Counted from the stretch's first letter, positions 8,821 to 18,216 are shown. The stretch is DNA of 64,000 nt from Acinetobacter bouvetii DSM 14964 = CIP 107468 (GCF_000368865.1 NZ_KB849727.1:734745-798744), one strand, 5' to 3'. Made by a program: numbers and translations. Notes: generated from the letters alone by a model not told the origin.

Positions 8821-9248
8821 GCGCAATACGACATTGATTGATTCAGCCTTAAAAACATACAGTTGTTTAAACCATCAGCAGTGCTGAAAAACCTCATCAA
8901 AAAAACAAATATAAGGACTGGAATAAACAAAGCGGTTTAGCAATCCTGTTACCTCCATTGTATGCGAAGCGCCAAGCCGCTGATGCATCATTTCCCGATG
9001 AGCACAGATGTTTTATCTATAAAGAAAACCATGCAAAGTGATAGTTTTTTAAGCAAAAGTCATTTAGATTTGAAGATCAAGGCTTTTCCGCCGCAACCAA
9101 AATCCATCTATTTAAAACTGAATACATTTTACTTTTAGCAAATGTTTTCAATAACATTATTAGACCAATATGCTGCAAAGCAATCACAGATTTTTAATAT
9201 TTTTCCTATAGTCTTTTAGAATGCAATACTGGAACAGGAATTTCGCTC
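8821..9248. other. Intergenic region, no gene seen
   Basis: Between divergent pheA and the PfpI-type gene. All short frames have poor composition. A TATAGT at 9207-9212 may be the -10 box for the gene at 9249. I see no convincing hairpin or palindrome. Confidence 0.4.
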
Positions 9249-9767
9249 ATGCGCAAAAGAATCGCGGTACTGGTCACTCATGATTTTGAAGATTCAGAAT
9301 ATGCCGAGCCGGTTGAAGCATTCCGCGCAGCCCGGCATTGCATTTCCAACATTGAGCATCGCGCCGGCAATATTGTCTATGGGAAAAACAGAACCTACGC
9401 CGTCACTATCGACCAAAGTATAGACCACGTTTCAATTCATGATTTTGATGCGTTGCTGATCCCTGGAGGGCACTCACCCAGCTTGCTGCGCAGTGATGAG
9501 CGCTATGTGGAGTTTGTCCGTGATTTTGCCGGCGCCTACAAGCCGATTATGTGCATTTGCCACGGACCGCAGCTGCTGATTAATGCGCAAGTGGTGAAAG
9601 GCCGCAGAATGACCTCGATTGAACCTATAATGATTGAACTGCAGAATGCAGGCGCCGTCTATTTTGACAAGCCGGTCGTGAATGACAATAATTTATATAT
9701 TACTTCCCGCGCGCCGGCAGACCTGCCTGAATTTATCCGTGAAACGCTGCATGTTCTCAGCCAGTAA
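9249..9767 (+). CDS. DJ-1/PfpI superfamily protein (YhbO/PfpI type)
   Basis: A 172-residue single-domain protein of the DJ-1/PfpI class I glutamine-amidotransferase-like fold. The nucleophile elbow is CICHGPQLL (Cys104 with His105), the early acidic residues are in HDFEDSEY (Glu14/Glu17), and DALLIPGGHSP forms the conserved strand-turn. Related proteins are stress-induced chaperones, deglycases or proteases; which activity applies here is not decidable. No signal peptide, so cytoplasmic. Single gene, closed by a bidirectional terminator. Confidence 0.85.
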   Translation: MRKRIAVLVTHDFEDSEYAEPVEAFRAARHCISNIEHRAGNIVYGKNRTYAVTIDQSIDHVSIHDFDALLIPGGHSPSLLRSDERYVEFVRDFAGAYKPIMCICHGPQLLINAQVVKGRRMTSIEPIMIELQNAGAVYFDKPVVNDNNLYITSRAPADLPEFIRETLHVLSQ

Positions 9768-9770
9768 GCC

Positions 9771-9806
9771 GCAATAAAAAAGAGCGCGGAAGCTCTTTTT
9801 TATTGC
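9771..9806. terminator. Bidirectional Rho-independent terminator
   Basis: GCAATAAAAAAGAGC (9771-9785) pairs perfectly over 15 bp with its reverse complement at 9792-9806. A/T tracts on both sides of the GC core let it serve both the PfpI gene (plus) and the acyl-CoA dehydrogenase gene (minus). Confidence 0.88.
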
Positions 9807-9819
9807 CTGCCTGCAGCCA

Positions 9820-10962
9820 TTAGCGGCCTAACATGCCGCGCGCGACAATTTCTTTCATAATTTCATTGGTGCCGCCATAAATGCGCTGAATCCGCGCATC
9901 GACAAAGAAGCGTGAAATCGGATATTCAGTCATATAGCCGTAGCCGCCAAACAGCTGCAGTAAATTGTCTGCAATCTTCATCTGCATATCTGTTGAGAAA
10001 CTCTTTAAGGCAGCTGCGGTTTCTACATCTAATTTGCCTTGCATATACAGTTCAACATTGCGCTCATAAAATGCTGCTGTAGCCAGTTCATCTATTTTGG
10101 CCTGCGCCAAGACAAAGCGGGTATTTTGGAACTGGCCTACCGCTTGGCCAAAAGCCTGACGCTCTTTGACATATTGAACAGCCAAATCAATAGAGCCGCG
10201 GATGGCGCCTATTGCCGTTGATGCGATGGCAGTGCGTTCACGCGGCAATTCCTGCATTAAATAAGCAAAACCTTGGCCAGCCTGCCCCAAAAGCTGTTCT
10301 TTGGGAACTTTAACATTGTCATAGAACAGCTCCGAAGTGTCCTGTGAATGCAGGCCAATCTTGTCGAGGTTTGTCCCCTTCTTAAAGCCGTCTAAATGCG
10401 TATCTACCAGCAGTAAAGAAACGCCTTTTGCGCGCGCTTGCGGATCTGTTTTCGCCGCCAGCACCACTAAATCTGCATGCTGTCCATTGGAAATAAAGGT
10501 TTTAGAACCATTCAGCAGATAATAATCGCCTTGCAAAATTGCGCTGCTGCGCATGGATTGCAAATCTGAACCTGCCCCCGGCTCGGTCATGCCAATTGCG
10601 CCCACGACTTCACCGCTGACCATTTTCGGCAGCCAATATTGCTTTTGCTCTTCTGAGCCAATGTGCAGAATATACGGCGCAGCAATTTCTGAATGGCATG
10701 AAATGCCTGTCGACAGCGCACTGAATCCCGCACGGGCAGACTCTTCCACCAGCATCAGAGAATAGTGTGTCGGCACCCCATATCCGCCATATTCTTCTGG
10801 CACATCTACGCACAGGAAGCCATTTTCACCTAAAGCAGTCCAAACCGAACGCGGCATAATACCCTCACGCTCCCATTGCTCATAATGCGGCGCAATCTGT
10901 TCCTGCATAAAGCGGCGGAAATTATCTCTAAATAATTCTAAATCTGCATCATAAGCCAGCAT
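9820..10962 (-). CDS. Acyl-CoA dehydrogenase (long-chain/isovaleryl-like subgroup)
   Basis: A 380-residue FAD flavoenzyme with full ACAD architecture: N-terminal helices, GAIGMTEPGAGSDL flavin/substrate motif, KTFISNGQHADLVV, and the C-terminal YGGTNEIMKEIVARGMLGR. It oxidises an acyl-CoA to the 2-enoyl-CoA and passes electrons to ETF. The position of the usual catalytic Glu (IYEGT in medium-chain enzymes) is Gly here (IYGGT). In long-chain and isovaleryl enzymes the base instead lies on an earlier helix, and the Glu in ELPRERTAIA fits that place. It stands alone, not in an operon with thiolase or hydratase genes, so the substrate is open. Confidence 0.9.
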   Translation of the reverse strand: MLAYDADLELFRDNFRRFMQEQIAPHYEQWEREGIMPRSVWTALGENGFLCVDVPEEYGGYGVPTHYSLMLVEESARAGFSALSTGISCHSEIAAPYILHIGSEEQKQYWLPKMVSGEVVGAIGMTEPGAGSDLQSMRSSAILQGDYYLLNGSKTFISNGQHADLVVLAAKTDPQARAKGVSLLLVDTHLDGFKKGTNLDKIGLHSQDTSELFYDNVKVPKEQLLGQAGQGFAYLMQELPRERTAIASTAIGAIRGSIDLAVQYVKERQAFGQAVGQFQNTRFVLAQAKIDELATAAFYERNVELYMQGKLDVETAAALKSFSTDMQMKIADNLLQLFGGYGYMTEYPISRFFVDARIQRIYGGTNEIMKEIVARGMLGR

Positions 10963-11094
10963 GGCGCATTTCCTTGTTCACATTGTTGTTTTGATTCACA
11001 CCATCCTATTCGAGTTTTTTGCATGCGTCATGAAAGAAAACCTCAGCGTTCAAATTTCGCGGCCGCTGAATCATGTAGCCCACAGCGGACATAA

Positions 11095-11120
11095 AAAAAG
11101 GAAGCCGAAGCTTCCTTTTT
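11095..11120 (-). terminator. Rho-independent terminator of the DctA-type gene
   Basis: AAAAAGGAAGC (11095-11105) pairs with GCTTCCTTTTT (11110-11120) around a four-base loop, 15 bases after the transporter stop; A/T tracts on both sides allow either direction. Confidence 0.85.
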
Positions 11121-11134
11121 AACAGCAAAACAAA

Positions 11135-12481
11135 TTAAGCATGCGCCTGATTGTTTTCCTCAAGCATTTTGCGGTCAACTTCTGCAGGATTATTCAATGC
11201 ATCATTCAGCTTATCAGTATCTAACTGGCCAACCCATTTTGCTACCACAATAGTTGCCAAAGAGTTGCCGACCAAGTTGGTTAATGCGCGGGCTTCTGAC
11301 ATGAAACGGTCAATACCTAAAATCAATGCCAAGCCTGCAACAGGAATATGGCCGACAGCAGACAATGTCGCCGCCATGACAATAAAGCCTGAACCTGTTA
11401 CGCCAGCAGCGCCTTTAGATGAAATCAGCAGCACCGCTAAAAGCGTAATTTCATGCGCTAAATCCAACTGTGTATTAGTCGCTTGCGCAATAAAGATTGC
11501 GGCCATTGTTAAATAGATGGATGTACCGTCTAAGTTAAATGAGTAGCCGGTCGGAATCACCAGACCCACAACCGATTTTTCACAGCCGGCAATTTCCAGC
11601 TTTTTCAGCATGCGCGGCAATACAGATTCAGAAGATGATGTGCCCAGTACAATCAGCAATTCTTCACGAATCATGCGGATCATTTTTAAAATACTGAAGC
11701 CGCTGAAACGCGCGATAGAACCCAATACAATAAAAATAAACAGCAAGCACGTGATATAGAAGCAGATGATTAATTGCGCCAATTGAGCCAAAGAACCAAT
11801 GCCGTATTTACCAATCGTAAATGCCATTGCGCCAAATGCGCCAATTGGAGCCAGCTTCATGATCATGTTCACAATGTTAAAGAATACATGTGAAATTTGG
11901 TCAATAAATTTCAATACCGGCTTGCCTGCATCGCCTAATTTATGCAGCGCAAAACCAAACAGCAGCGCAAACAGCAGGACTTGCAGAATTTCGCCTTCCG
12001 CAAATGCGCCAACAACGGTATTTGGGATAATATGCAGCAAGAAATCAACTGTCGATTGCGAAGCGCCAGATTCTACGTATTTAGAAATGCCCGATACATC
12101 TAAAGTCGCAGGGTCGATGTTCATGCCCACACCCGGCTTGGCGATATTAATCACCAGCAGGCCAATAACCAATGCCAGGGTCGACACGACTTCAAAGTAA
12201 AGCAGCGCGATACCGCCGGTTTTACCGACAGACTTCATGCTTTCCATGCCGGCAATACCGCTGACAACTGTACAGAAAATTACAGGCGCAATGATCATTT
12301 TGATGAGCTTAATAAAAGCATCACCCAATGGTTTCAGCTGCTCACCCAATCCAGGTACGCTTTGTTTTACGCCGTTTACTATTTCAGTGGAACTTGGTGA
12401 GAAATGCCCCACCAGAACACCCAAAATAATAGCAACAATAACCTGAAAATACAGCGACTTATAAATTGGTTTTTTCGTCAT
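11135..12481 (-). CDS. dctA: Dicarboxylate/amino acid:cation symporter (DctA/GltP family)
   Basis: A 448-residue inner-membrane carrier of the DAACS family with about eight membrane segments and two re-entrant loops. Diagnostic stretches are [14 protein letters not shown] (serine-rich re-entrant loop 1), [22 protein letters not shown] (NMDGT-type motif) and [14 protein letters not shown]. The SSSES form and overall length resemble C4-dicarboxylate carriers (DctA: succinate, fumarate, malate) more than glutamate carriers, but the substrate is inferred only. It is a single gene between a terminator and a 390-base promoter region holding two inverted repeats. Confidence 0.85.
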   Translation of the reverse strand: MTKKPIYKSLYFQVIVAIILGVLVGHFSPSSTEIVNGVKQSVPGLGEQLKPLGDAFIKLIKMIIAPVIFCTVVSGIAGMESMKSVGKTGGIALLYFEVVSTLALVIGLLVINIAKPGVGMNIDPATLDVSGISKYVESGASQSTVDFLLHIIPNTVVGAFAEGEILQVLLFALLFGFALHKLGDAGKPVLKFIDQISHVFFNIVNMIMKLAPIGAFGAMAFTIGKYGIGSLAQLAQLIICFYITCLLFIFIVLGSIARFSGFSILKMIRMIREELLIVLGTSSSESVLPRMLKKLEIAGCEKSVVGLVIPTGYSFNLDGTSIYLTMAAIFIAQATNTQLDLAHEITLLAVLLISSKGAAGVTGSGFIVMAATLSAVGHIPVAGLALILGIDRFMSEARALTNLVGNSLATIVVAKWVGQLDTDKLNDALNNPAEVDRKMLEENNQAHA

Positions 12482-12530
12482 GAGAATACTTCACGATCAG
12501 CTTCCGTTTCCAGAAAATTTCCATTTTTAT

Positions 12531-12552
12531 GTTTATTTCCTAAGAAATAAAC
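12531..12552. promoter_or_regulatory. Inverted repeat in the leader of the DctA-type gene
   Basis: GTTTATTTC (12531-12539) and GAAATAAAC (12544-12552) form a perfect 9-bp inverted repeat with a 4-base centre, 50 bases before the transporter start. A second short repeat, GTATTG/CAATAC, lies at 12591-12611. Operator or leader hairpin; no regulator can be named. No sigma-54 type GG-N10-GC promoter was found in the spacer. Confidence 0.4.
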
Positions 12553-12796
12553 AGCCCAAACTCATTTGCCGCTGACAAAAGAGCACTATCGTATTGAATA
12601 TCATCCAATACTTAAAAAATCTTAAAAAGTGTGAGTGTGATTTTTAAGGGGAAAAAAACCACGTCAAGCCAACATTACATGCAGTAAATGCTCAGGAGAT
12701 AAAGAACACACAAGAATACGGTTAAATTTTACCAATTTCTTAAGCCGATTTTTTGCCTTAAATGTTAAATTTGATCAATAAACGCTCATTTTTTAT

Positions 12797-12810
12797 TAGA
12801 CTATAGTCTA
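12797..12810. promoter_or_regulatory. Perfect 14-bp palindrome upstream of ybiB, containing a -10-like hexamer
   Basis: TAGACTATAGTCTA is a perfect palindrome about 95 bases before the chosen ybiB start; its centre contains TATAGT, a plausible -10 box. A regulator bound here would block the promoter. Confidence 0.4.
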
Positions 12811-12904
12811 GCATCTACTAAATGGTCATAAAAAATTGGCTGAAAAATACCAAATGAAAACGTAAACTGAAATGTTTGCCTATACTTTTAAAAAATCCCG
12901 TCCC

Positions 12905-13921
12905 ATGAATACCAAACGAAATATTTATAAAGATGCTGAACATCCATTTGCCCAATTTATCCGCATTATCGGCAAAGGGAAAAATGGCGCCCGCTCATTA
13001 AGCTATGACGAAGCCTATCAAGCCTTCAGCATGATTTTGAAAGATGAAGTCCTGGACGTGCAATTAGGCGCATTTCTGATGCTGCTGCGGGTAAAAGAAG
13101 AATCGGTAGATGAACTGGCCGGTTTTGTACAGGCGACCCGTGATCAATTAAATTTTAAATCTTTACAGGTCGATTTAGACTGGTCTTCATATGCAGGAAA
13201 ACGCAAGCACTACCCGTGGTTTTTACTTGCGGCGCTGACTTTGGCAAAGCATGGCTATAAAGTGGTGATGCATGGCGCATCAGGACACACAATTAACCGC
13301 CTGTATACCGAGCAGGTTTTAGAATACCTCGGTTACCCAATCTGCAGCAGCGATACTGAAGTGGAAGCACAGCTGGCTGAACGGAATTTTGCTTATCTGC
13401 CTTTGCATGCCATTTCTCCAATCCTCAGCGATTTAATTGCCCTGCGCAATGTGATGGGGCTGCGTTCCCCTATTCATACTTTGGCGCGATTGATTAATCC
13501 ATTTAATGCCAAAGCCACGATGCAGGCCATTTTCCACCCGGCATACCGCAGTTCACATCAGCAGGCCGCTTTTAAACTGGGTTATCAGAACAGTGCTGTC
13601 ATTAAAGGCGAAGGCGGCGAGTTTGAGCGCAATCCAGATGCAAAAACCTTAATTTGCGGCATTCAGGATGGCGAGATGTATGAACATGAATTGCCAAAAC
13701 TGACGGTCAACCGCAGCCCAGTCGAAGAAGAATTGGATTTAGCGGTCTTTAAGGCGGTTTGGGAAGGCAAACAAAGTCATGAATATGGTGAACTTGCAGC
13801 TGTAGAGACCATGGGCATCGCGCTGTATGCCATGGGCGCCGTCCGCAGTTTTGAAGAAGCAATGCCGCTGGCTCAAAACCTATGGCTGAAACGCGGCGCT
13901 GCATCTGGAATTGCGGAATAA
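12905..13921 (+). CDS. ybiB: YbiB/TrpD2-like protein (anthranilate phosphoribosyltransferase fold)
   Basis: A 338-residue protein of the nucleoside phosphorylase/TrpD fold. The N-terminal helical part matches the family (FIRIIGKGKNGARSLSYDEAYQAF, LGAFLMLLRVKEESVDELAGF), and KVVMHGASGHTINRLYTEQVLEYLGY and LRNVMGLRSPIHTLARLINPF follow. The TrpD glycine-rich PRPP motif is not conserved. YbiB is a DNA-binding, non-enzymatic TrpD relative in Escherichia coli, where it is SOS-induced. I start at MNTKRN because the family N-terminus lies just before the GKGKN motif; an upstream ATG at 12872 would add 11 residues. Neither start has a clear ribosome site. Confidence 0.85.
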   Translation: MNTKRNIYKDAEHPFAQFIRIIGKGKNGARSLSYDEAYQAFSMILKDEVLDVQLGAFLMLLRVKEESVDELAGFVQATRDQLNFKSLQVDLDWSSYAGKRKHYPWFLLAALTLAKHGYKVVMHGASGHTINRLYTEQVLEYLGYPICSSDTEVEAQLAERNFAYLPLHAISPILSDLIALRNVMGLRSPIHTLARLINPFNAKATMQAIFHPAYRSSHQQAAFKLGYQNSAVIKGEGGEFERNPDAKTLICGIQDGEMYEHELPKLTVNRSPVEEELDLAVFKAVWEGKQSHEYGELAAVETMGIALYAMGAVRSFEEAMPLAQNLWLKRGAASGIAE

Positions 13922-13952
13922 ATTGCTGCAAGATTAATACAGAGCAAGATGA

Positions 13953-13974
13953 GATCCGCTAGGCATAGCGGATC
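13953..13974 (+). terminator. Hairpin after ybiB, possible terminator
   Basis: GATCCGCTA (13953-13961) pairs with TAGCGGATC (13966-13974) around GGCA, 31 bases after the stop. It lacks a U-run, so termination is uncertain. Confidence 0.4.
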
Positions 13975-14033
13975 AGCCATGCTAATTTACTTATGTGCAT
14001 CCGTTATCATAAATAAAATAAAGAGGGACCCAC

Positions 14034-14402
14034 ATGGCAATATCAATGCATACCCGCGCTGCGGAAAAAGAATCGCAGGCCCGCAACGCCTTATTTGACG
14101 CCATTAGTTTTAGAAACTCATTTACCCAAGTGGTCATGCAGTTTATCCAGCATCATTTAGACACCATCCCTGACGCATATTGGACTGCGCATTTTGGCAG
14201 CCCTAAACCAAGCACAGAACAAATTATTGATAAATTGGAACTGGATGACCATTACGCGCTAAATGCCGATGATTTGACCGATGATGAAATCCTGTTTCAT
14301 GAAAATCATTTAGATTTTGTACTGCCTGCAGATGTCAGCATCTACGCGCTGTGTGTCAGCTTTGAAAATGGCAAAATGTACAGCATCAGCATTGCCAATT
14401 AA
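14034..14402 (+). CDS. Conserved hypothetical protein, unknown function
   Basis: A 122-residue soluble acidic protein (MAISMHTRAAEKESQARNAL...) with a strong AGAGGG ribosome site ten bases before the ATG. It is helical at the N-terminus and ends in a short beta segment (SIYALCVSFENGKMYSISIAN). There is no signal peptide or recognisable motif. It is a stand-alone gene between ybiB and a bidirectional terminator. I do not recognise a family. Confidence 0.65.
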   Translation: MAISMHTRAAEKESQARNALFDAISFRNSFTQVVMQFIQHHLDTIPDAYWTAHFGSPKPSTEQIIDKLELDDHYALNADDLTDDEILFHENHLDFVLPADVSIYALCVSFENGKMYSISIAN

Positions 14403-14427
14403 AAAGCCAGCATTATGCTGGCTTTTT
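14401..14427. terminator. Bidirectional Rho-independent terminator
   Basis: AAAAAGCCAGCA (14401-14412) pairs with TGCTGGCTTTTT (14416-14427). It overlaps the stop codon of the hypothetical gene and also ends the convergent nadK-DUF1315 unit. Confidence 0.85.
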
Positions 14428-14447
14428 AGAAGCTGTGCCGAAATCAA

Positions 14448-14714
14448 TCACACAAAACGAATTGGCTTGAACTCTGGCTCTTCAACATGAGAATCACAAT
14501 GTTCATCTTCTTCTTTGGTTCCGCGGTCTATGTAGCCGCTGCGCTCAGTTTCCGGTAAATTCTTAATTTCCCATGCATAGACCGCTTGCATGCAGGTTTT
14601 ACGCTGTTCTGGCGTAAGCGCCACGCCATTGGGCCATTTTCCAATTTCAATTGCTGTCTTTAATCGTGCAACAATTTCAGGATCGAGTACAGCAAGCATT
14701 TGTTCAATATTCAT
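14448..14714 (-). CDS. DUF1315 (YeaC) family protein
   Basis: An 88-residue protein. IEQMLAVLDPEIVARLKTAIEIGKWPNGVALTPEQRKTCMQAVYAWE is the hallmark of the small DUF1315/YeaC family, and the acidic Glu/His-rich tail fits too. Function unknown. It starts 3 bases after the nadK stop and is surely co-transcribed with it; I know of no mechanistic link. Confidence 0.82.
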   Translation of the reverse strand: MNIEQMLAVLDPEIVARLKTAIEIGKWPNGVALTPEQRKTCMQAVYAWEIKNLPETERSGYIDRGTKEEDEHCDSHVEEPEFKPIRFV

Positions 14715-14717
14715 GGG

Positions 14718-15629
14718 CTAATCCTGTTTAAATGAGTCAAAGTCTTGATTCCAGCCAAGCTTGGTACGGCAAGCCATATAGAAGTCATAACCTGGCGGGT
14801 GAAGCAAATTTAGTTTAAATGGGTGCTTACGGATGTGTAAGCTGTCGCCGACACCCAGCGTTACACTGTTTTGGCCGTCCGCGCTGACCATGGGCAGCAC
14901 GCGGTTTTCACGGATGAAAATCTTAATTTCACTTTGGCCGCCCACCACAATCGGGCGGGATGACAGCGTATGCGGATGCATCGGCACTAAAGCTATCGCA
15001 TCCATGCTGGGATGCACAATTGGCCCGCCGCCAGACAGCGCATAGGCTGTAGAACCGGTCGGTGTAGAGACAATTAAGCCATCACTATGCTGGCGGTAAA
15101 CATACTGACCGTCAATATTCAATTCAAAGTCAATCATGTGCACCGATTTGCCTGAATGCAGCACCACATCATTTAAGGCAATCGCGTCATAAATAGTTTC
15201 GCCTTTTGAGCGGATTTCAATTTCCAGCAAAAAGCGCCGATCTTGCTGAAACTCACCTTTCAATACTTGATCCAGCTTAAAAATCACTTCTGTTGGCTTG
15301 ATGTCAGTTAGAAAGCCTAAACGTCCGCGGTTGACCCCGATGACTGGGGTATTGAACTTGACCAGTGACCGCGCGGCATGCAGCAAAGAACCGTCACCGC
15401 CGACAACGATGACCAAATCCACGACTTCACCCAGCAATGCCTTGCTGACCGTTTGGGTATTGCTGTAAGGAACCAGCTGTGCTGTTTCCGTATCAAAAAC
15501 CGGATGCAGCCCTAAACTCAATAAATGATCATGTATCAGGCATAAGGTTTCAACCACTGACGATTTGTCAGGACGTCCAATTAATCCGATATTACGAAAA
15601 GCCTTATGTGAAATATGCACCTGCGCCAT
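14718..15629 (-). CDS. nadK: NAD kinase
   Basis: A 303-residue ATP-NAD kinase that phosphorylates NAD to NADP in the cytoplasm. The catalytic GGDG motif is in VVGGDGSLLHAAR, and DGLIVSTPTGSTAYALSGGGPI is the nucleotide-binding loop. Two further in-frame ATGs upstream (to 15656) would give a 312-residue form; I chose MAQVHISHKAFRNIGLIGRP because family proteins begin just before the NIGLIGRP strand. None of these starts has a convincing ribosome site. It heads a two-gene unit with the DUF1315 gene. Confidence 0.93.
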   Translation of the reverse strand: MAQVHISHKAFRNIGLIGRPDKSSVVETLCLIHDHLLSLGLHPVFDTETAQLVPYSNTQTVSKALLGEVVDLVIVVGGDGSLLHAARSLVKFNTPVIGVNRGRLGFLTDIKPTEVIFKLDQVLKGEFQQDRRFLLEIEIRSKGETIYDAIALNDVVLHSGKSVHMIDFELNIDGQYVYRQHSDGLIVSTPTGSTAYALSGGGPIVHPSMDAIALVPMHPHTLSSRPIVVGGQSEIKIFIRENRVLPMVSADGQNSVTLGVGDSLHIRKHPFKLNLLHPPGYDFYMACRTKLGWNQDFDSFKQD

Positions 15630-15807
15630 TGCTCCGCTACGCCTCATGCTTATCATAGCATTAACGCTTTTGATTTAAAAAAACTTTGAATTGCAAATTA
15701 ATCAGACCTCAAACTTCTTATTTTGCATAGTTATACAGTTTAAATATTGCAAATTACGCAAAAGCTTCGCATGATTAGCAAAATTTCTCAGGATCTTATA
15801 ATAATTT

Positions 15808-18207
15808 ATGAAGTCTGAACGCGGCATAGGCGCTATCGCATTTATTTTCTGTATTTTGGTCATTGGCGCATTCGTCGCTTTCAGTGTGTATCTGATCAAA
15901 ATTGATAATGTGGTAAGGGCCAAATTTGAAGGACAGCGCTGGGACATTCCTGCGAAAGTATTCGCACGCCCAATGGAAATCTTTACCAATGCGCCTGTCA
16001 GTCAGGATGATATGCAGGAAGAGCTGAAAATGCTCGGCTACAAAAATGCTGAAAGCTATGCAAAGACTGGCAGCTATGTTACTTCCGGCAACGAAATGTA
16101 TGTGCATACCCGCGGTTTTGACTTCGGCGACAGCCTTGAGCCTGAGCAAGTCTTAAAAATTTCATTTGGCAAAGACACGGTTACCGATGTCAGCGCAACC
16201 AAGCCGTCATCAAATGGCATTGCCCGTTTAGAACCTTTATTGATCGGCGGCATTTATCCGCAGCACAATGAAGACCGCGTGCTGATCAAGCTGAAAAATG
16301 TGCCTAAGCCGCTGATAGAAGCCTTAATTGCCACCGAAGACCGCAATTTTTATCACCATCATGGCGTATCCGTGCGCGGCACTGCCCGCGCGATCGTCAG
16401 CAACGTGACAGGCGGCAAGCGTCAGGGCGGTTCAACTTTAACTCAGCAGCTGGTCAAAAACTTTTACTTAAGTCCTGAGAAAACACTTAAGCGTAAGGTC
16501 AATGAAGCGCTGATGGCGCTGCTGATTGAGCTGCATTACGATAAAGATGAAATTCTTGAAGCGTATTTGAATGAAGTAAATTTAGGCCAAAACGGCAACT
16601 ATTCGATTAATGGCTATGGCTTGGCATCGCAGTTTTACTTTGGCCTGCCTTTGCGTGAGCTGAATATTGCCCAGCAGGCTTATCTGGTCGGGTTGGTGCA
16701 AGGGCCAACACTGTATAATCCTTGGCGCAACCCGGAAGCGGCTATAAAGCGCCGCAATATTGTGCTGAACAATATGCTGGTGATGGGCTACTTAACTCAG
16801 CAGCAATATGAAATAGAATCTGCGCGTCCGCTCAATGTTATTGCAAAACCGACCCTTGGCCCTGCCCGCTTTCCGGATTTCTTAGATATTGTCCGCCGCC
16901 AGCTGCGTACAGAATATCAAGAAAGCGACTTGACCAACCAAGGCCTGAAGATTTTCACCACTTTAGACCCCTTGGCGCAAACCCGTATTCAAAACAGCTT
17001 TAAAGAAACTGTAACGCGTTTGAGCAATGCCAACCCAAACCGTTTGAAGGAACTGCAAGGCGCAGTGCTGATTACTCATCCTGAAAATGGCGAATTAGTC
17101 GCGGCTGTCGGCTCTACGCAAGATTTTACCGGTTTTAACCGCGCTGTAGATGCCAAACGCCAAGTTGGATCTTTGCTGAAACCAGTGATTTACCTGAGCG
17201 CAATTGAATCTGGACGCTATAACTGGGCCAGCCCAATCGAAGACAGCGCCATCAGCATTCAAAGCGAAGGAAAAGCCTGGACGCCGAAAAACTACAGTGG
17301 CGGCGAACACGGCGTTGTTCCAATGGTGCAGGCGCTGTCACAATCCTATAACCTGGCGGCAGTGCGCTTAGGTCAGGAATTTGGCATTTCAACCTTCATT
17401 AACCATCTGAAAAAATTTGGCGTCACCTCAAATATTCCCAGCTACCCATCCATTTATTTGGGGGCGGTCGATATGTCGCCAATGGATGTCATGAGCATCT
17501 ATGGCAACTTTGCAACAGGCGGCTTTAAATATCCAGTAAAGTCAATCCGTTCAGTTGTAGATAACAATGGACATACGCTGGAACGCTACAGTTTATCCGT
17601 GCAGCCGACCATTGACCCTGCTGCGGCCTATGTCTTGAACTATGGCTTGCAGCAAGTGATGAATTCAGGCACTGGCCGCTCAGCCTACAGCACTCTTCCG
17701 ACTTCACTGGAACTGGCTGGAAAATCAGGCACCACCAATGATACCCGCGACTCATGGTTTGCCGGTTATGCTGGCAACTATGCTGCCGTAGTTTGGCTGG
17801 GTCTGGATGACAACAAAATTACCGGATTAACTGGCTCTTCAGGCGCATTGCCGGTTTGGATCAATGTGATGAAACAGCTGCGCCTGAAGCCGGTTAATTT
17901 ACGCCAGCCTGCCGATGTGCAATGGCATTGGCTGGACAGCGCTACCGGTGAACTGTCTGCATCCGGCTGCGCAGGCGCTATTCATATTCCGCTGCTGCGC
18001 AGTTCTATGCCTAACCGCGCAACGGCATGCGGCCAGTCACAATATGAAGTGCAGCCGCAGCCTTACACAAGCGATACTGAAACCCCTCAAGAAACTGCCC
18101 CGCAAAATGATAGTTTAGACAACTACATCCGCGAGAGTGATTCGGGTACAGAGCAAGACTCATCTGATAATCCGCGTGTCATTTCCAGCGGCAGTTTTAA
18201 CAACTGA
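15808..18207 (+). CDS. mrcB: Penicillin-binding protein 1B, bifunctional peptidoglycan synthase
   Basis: A 799-residue class A PBP that polymerises lipid II and cross-links stem peptides. A short cytoplasmic tail and one membrane helix (about residues 8-30) precede a UB2H-like region (about 50-140). The GT51 domain has ATEDRNFYHHHG (catalytic Glu177) and GGSTLTQQLVKN. The transpeptidase has SLLK (Ser455), SYN and KSGTT (Lys639). The C-terminus is a Ser/Asp/Gln-rich tail. The UB2H region is the docking site for lipoprotein activators in other bacteria, and the next gene encodes a lipoprotein. The ribosome site is weak; a TATAAT lies only five bases before the ATG. Confidence 0.95.
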   Translation: MKSERGIGAIAFIFCILVIGAFVAFSVYLIKIDNVVRAKFEGQRWDIPAKVFARPMEIFTNAPVSQDDMQEELKMLGYKNAESYAKTGSYVTSGNEMYVHTRGFDFGDSLEPEQVLKISFGKDTVTDVSATKPSSNGIARLEPLLIGGIYPQHNEDRVLIKLKNVPKPLIEALIATEDRNFYHHHGVSVRGTARAIVSNVTGGKRQGGSTLTQQLVKNFYLSPEKTLKRKVNEALMALLIELHYDKDEILEAYLNEVNLGQNGNYSINGYGLASQFYFGLPLRELNIAQQAYLVGLVQGPTLYNPWRNPEAAIKRRNIVLNNMLVMGYLTQQQYEIESARPLNVIAKPTLGPARFPDFLDIVRRQLRTEYQESDLTNQGLKIFTTLDPLAQTRIQNSFKETVTRLSNANPNRLKELQGAVLITHPENGELVAAVGSTQDFTGFNRAVDAKRQVGSLLKPVIYLSAIESGRYNWASPIEDSAISIQSEGKAWTPKNYSGGEHGVVPMVQALSQSYNLAAVRLGQEFGISTFINHLKKFGVTSNIPSYPSIYLGAVDMSPMDVMSIYGNFATGGFKYPVKSIRSVVDNNGHTLERYSLSVQPTIDPAAAYVLNYGLQQVMNSGTGRSAYSTLPTSLELAGKSGTTNDTRDSWFAGYAGNYAAVVWLGLDDNKITGLTGSSGALPVWINVMKQLRLKPVNLRQPADVQWHWLDSATGELSASGCAGAIHIPLLRSSMPNRATACGQSQYEVQPQPYTSDTETPQETAPQNDSLDNYIRESDSGTEQDSSDNPRVISSGSFNN

Positions 18208-18216
18208 GGTTAACCA

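Noticed and set aside
8758..8900. Phenylalanine leader peptide and attenuator for pheA
   Set aside because: No short frame with a phenylalanine run and no terminator/antiterminator pair.
15797..15802. TATAAT immediately before mrcB as its promoter
   Set aside because: It would place the transcript start at or after the ATG; a leaderless message is possible but unsupported.
15796..16149. 117-codon minus-strand frame over the start of mrcB
   Set aside because: Antisense to the PBP1b N-terminus; no family likeness.
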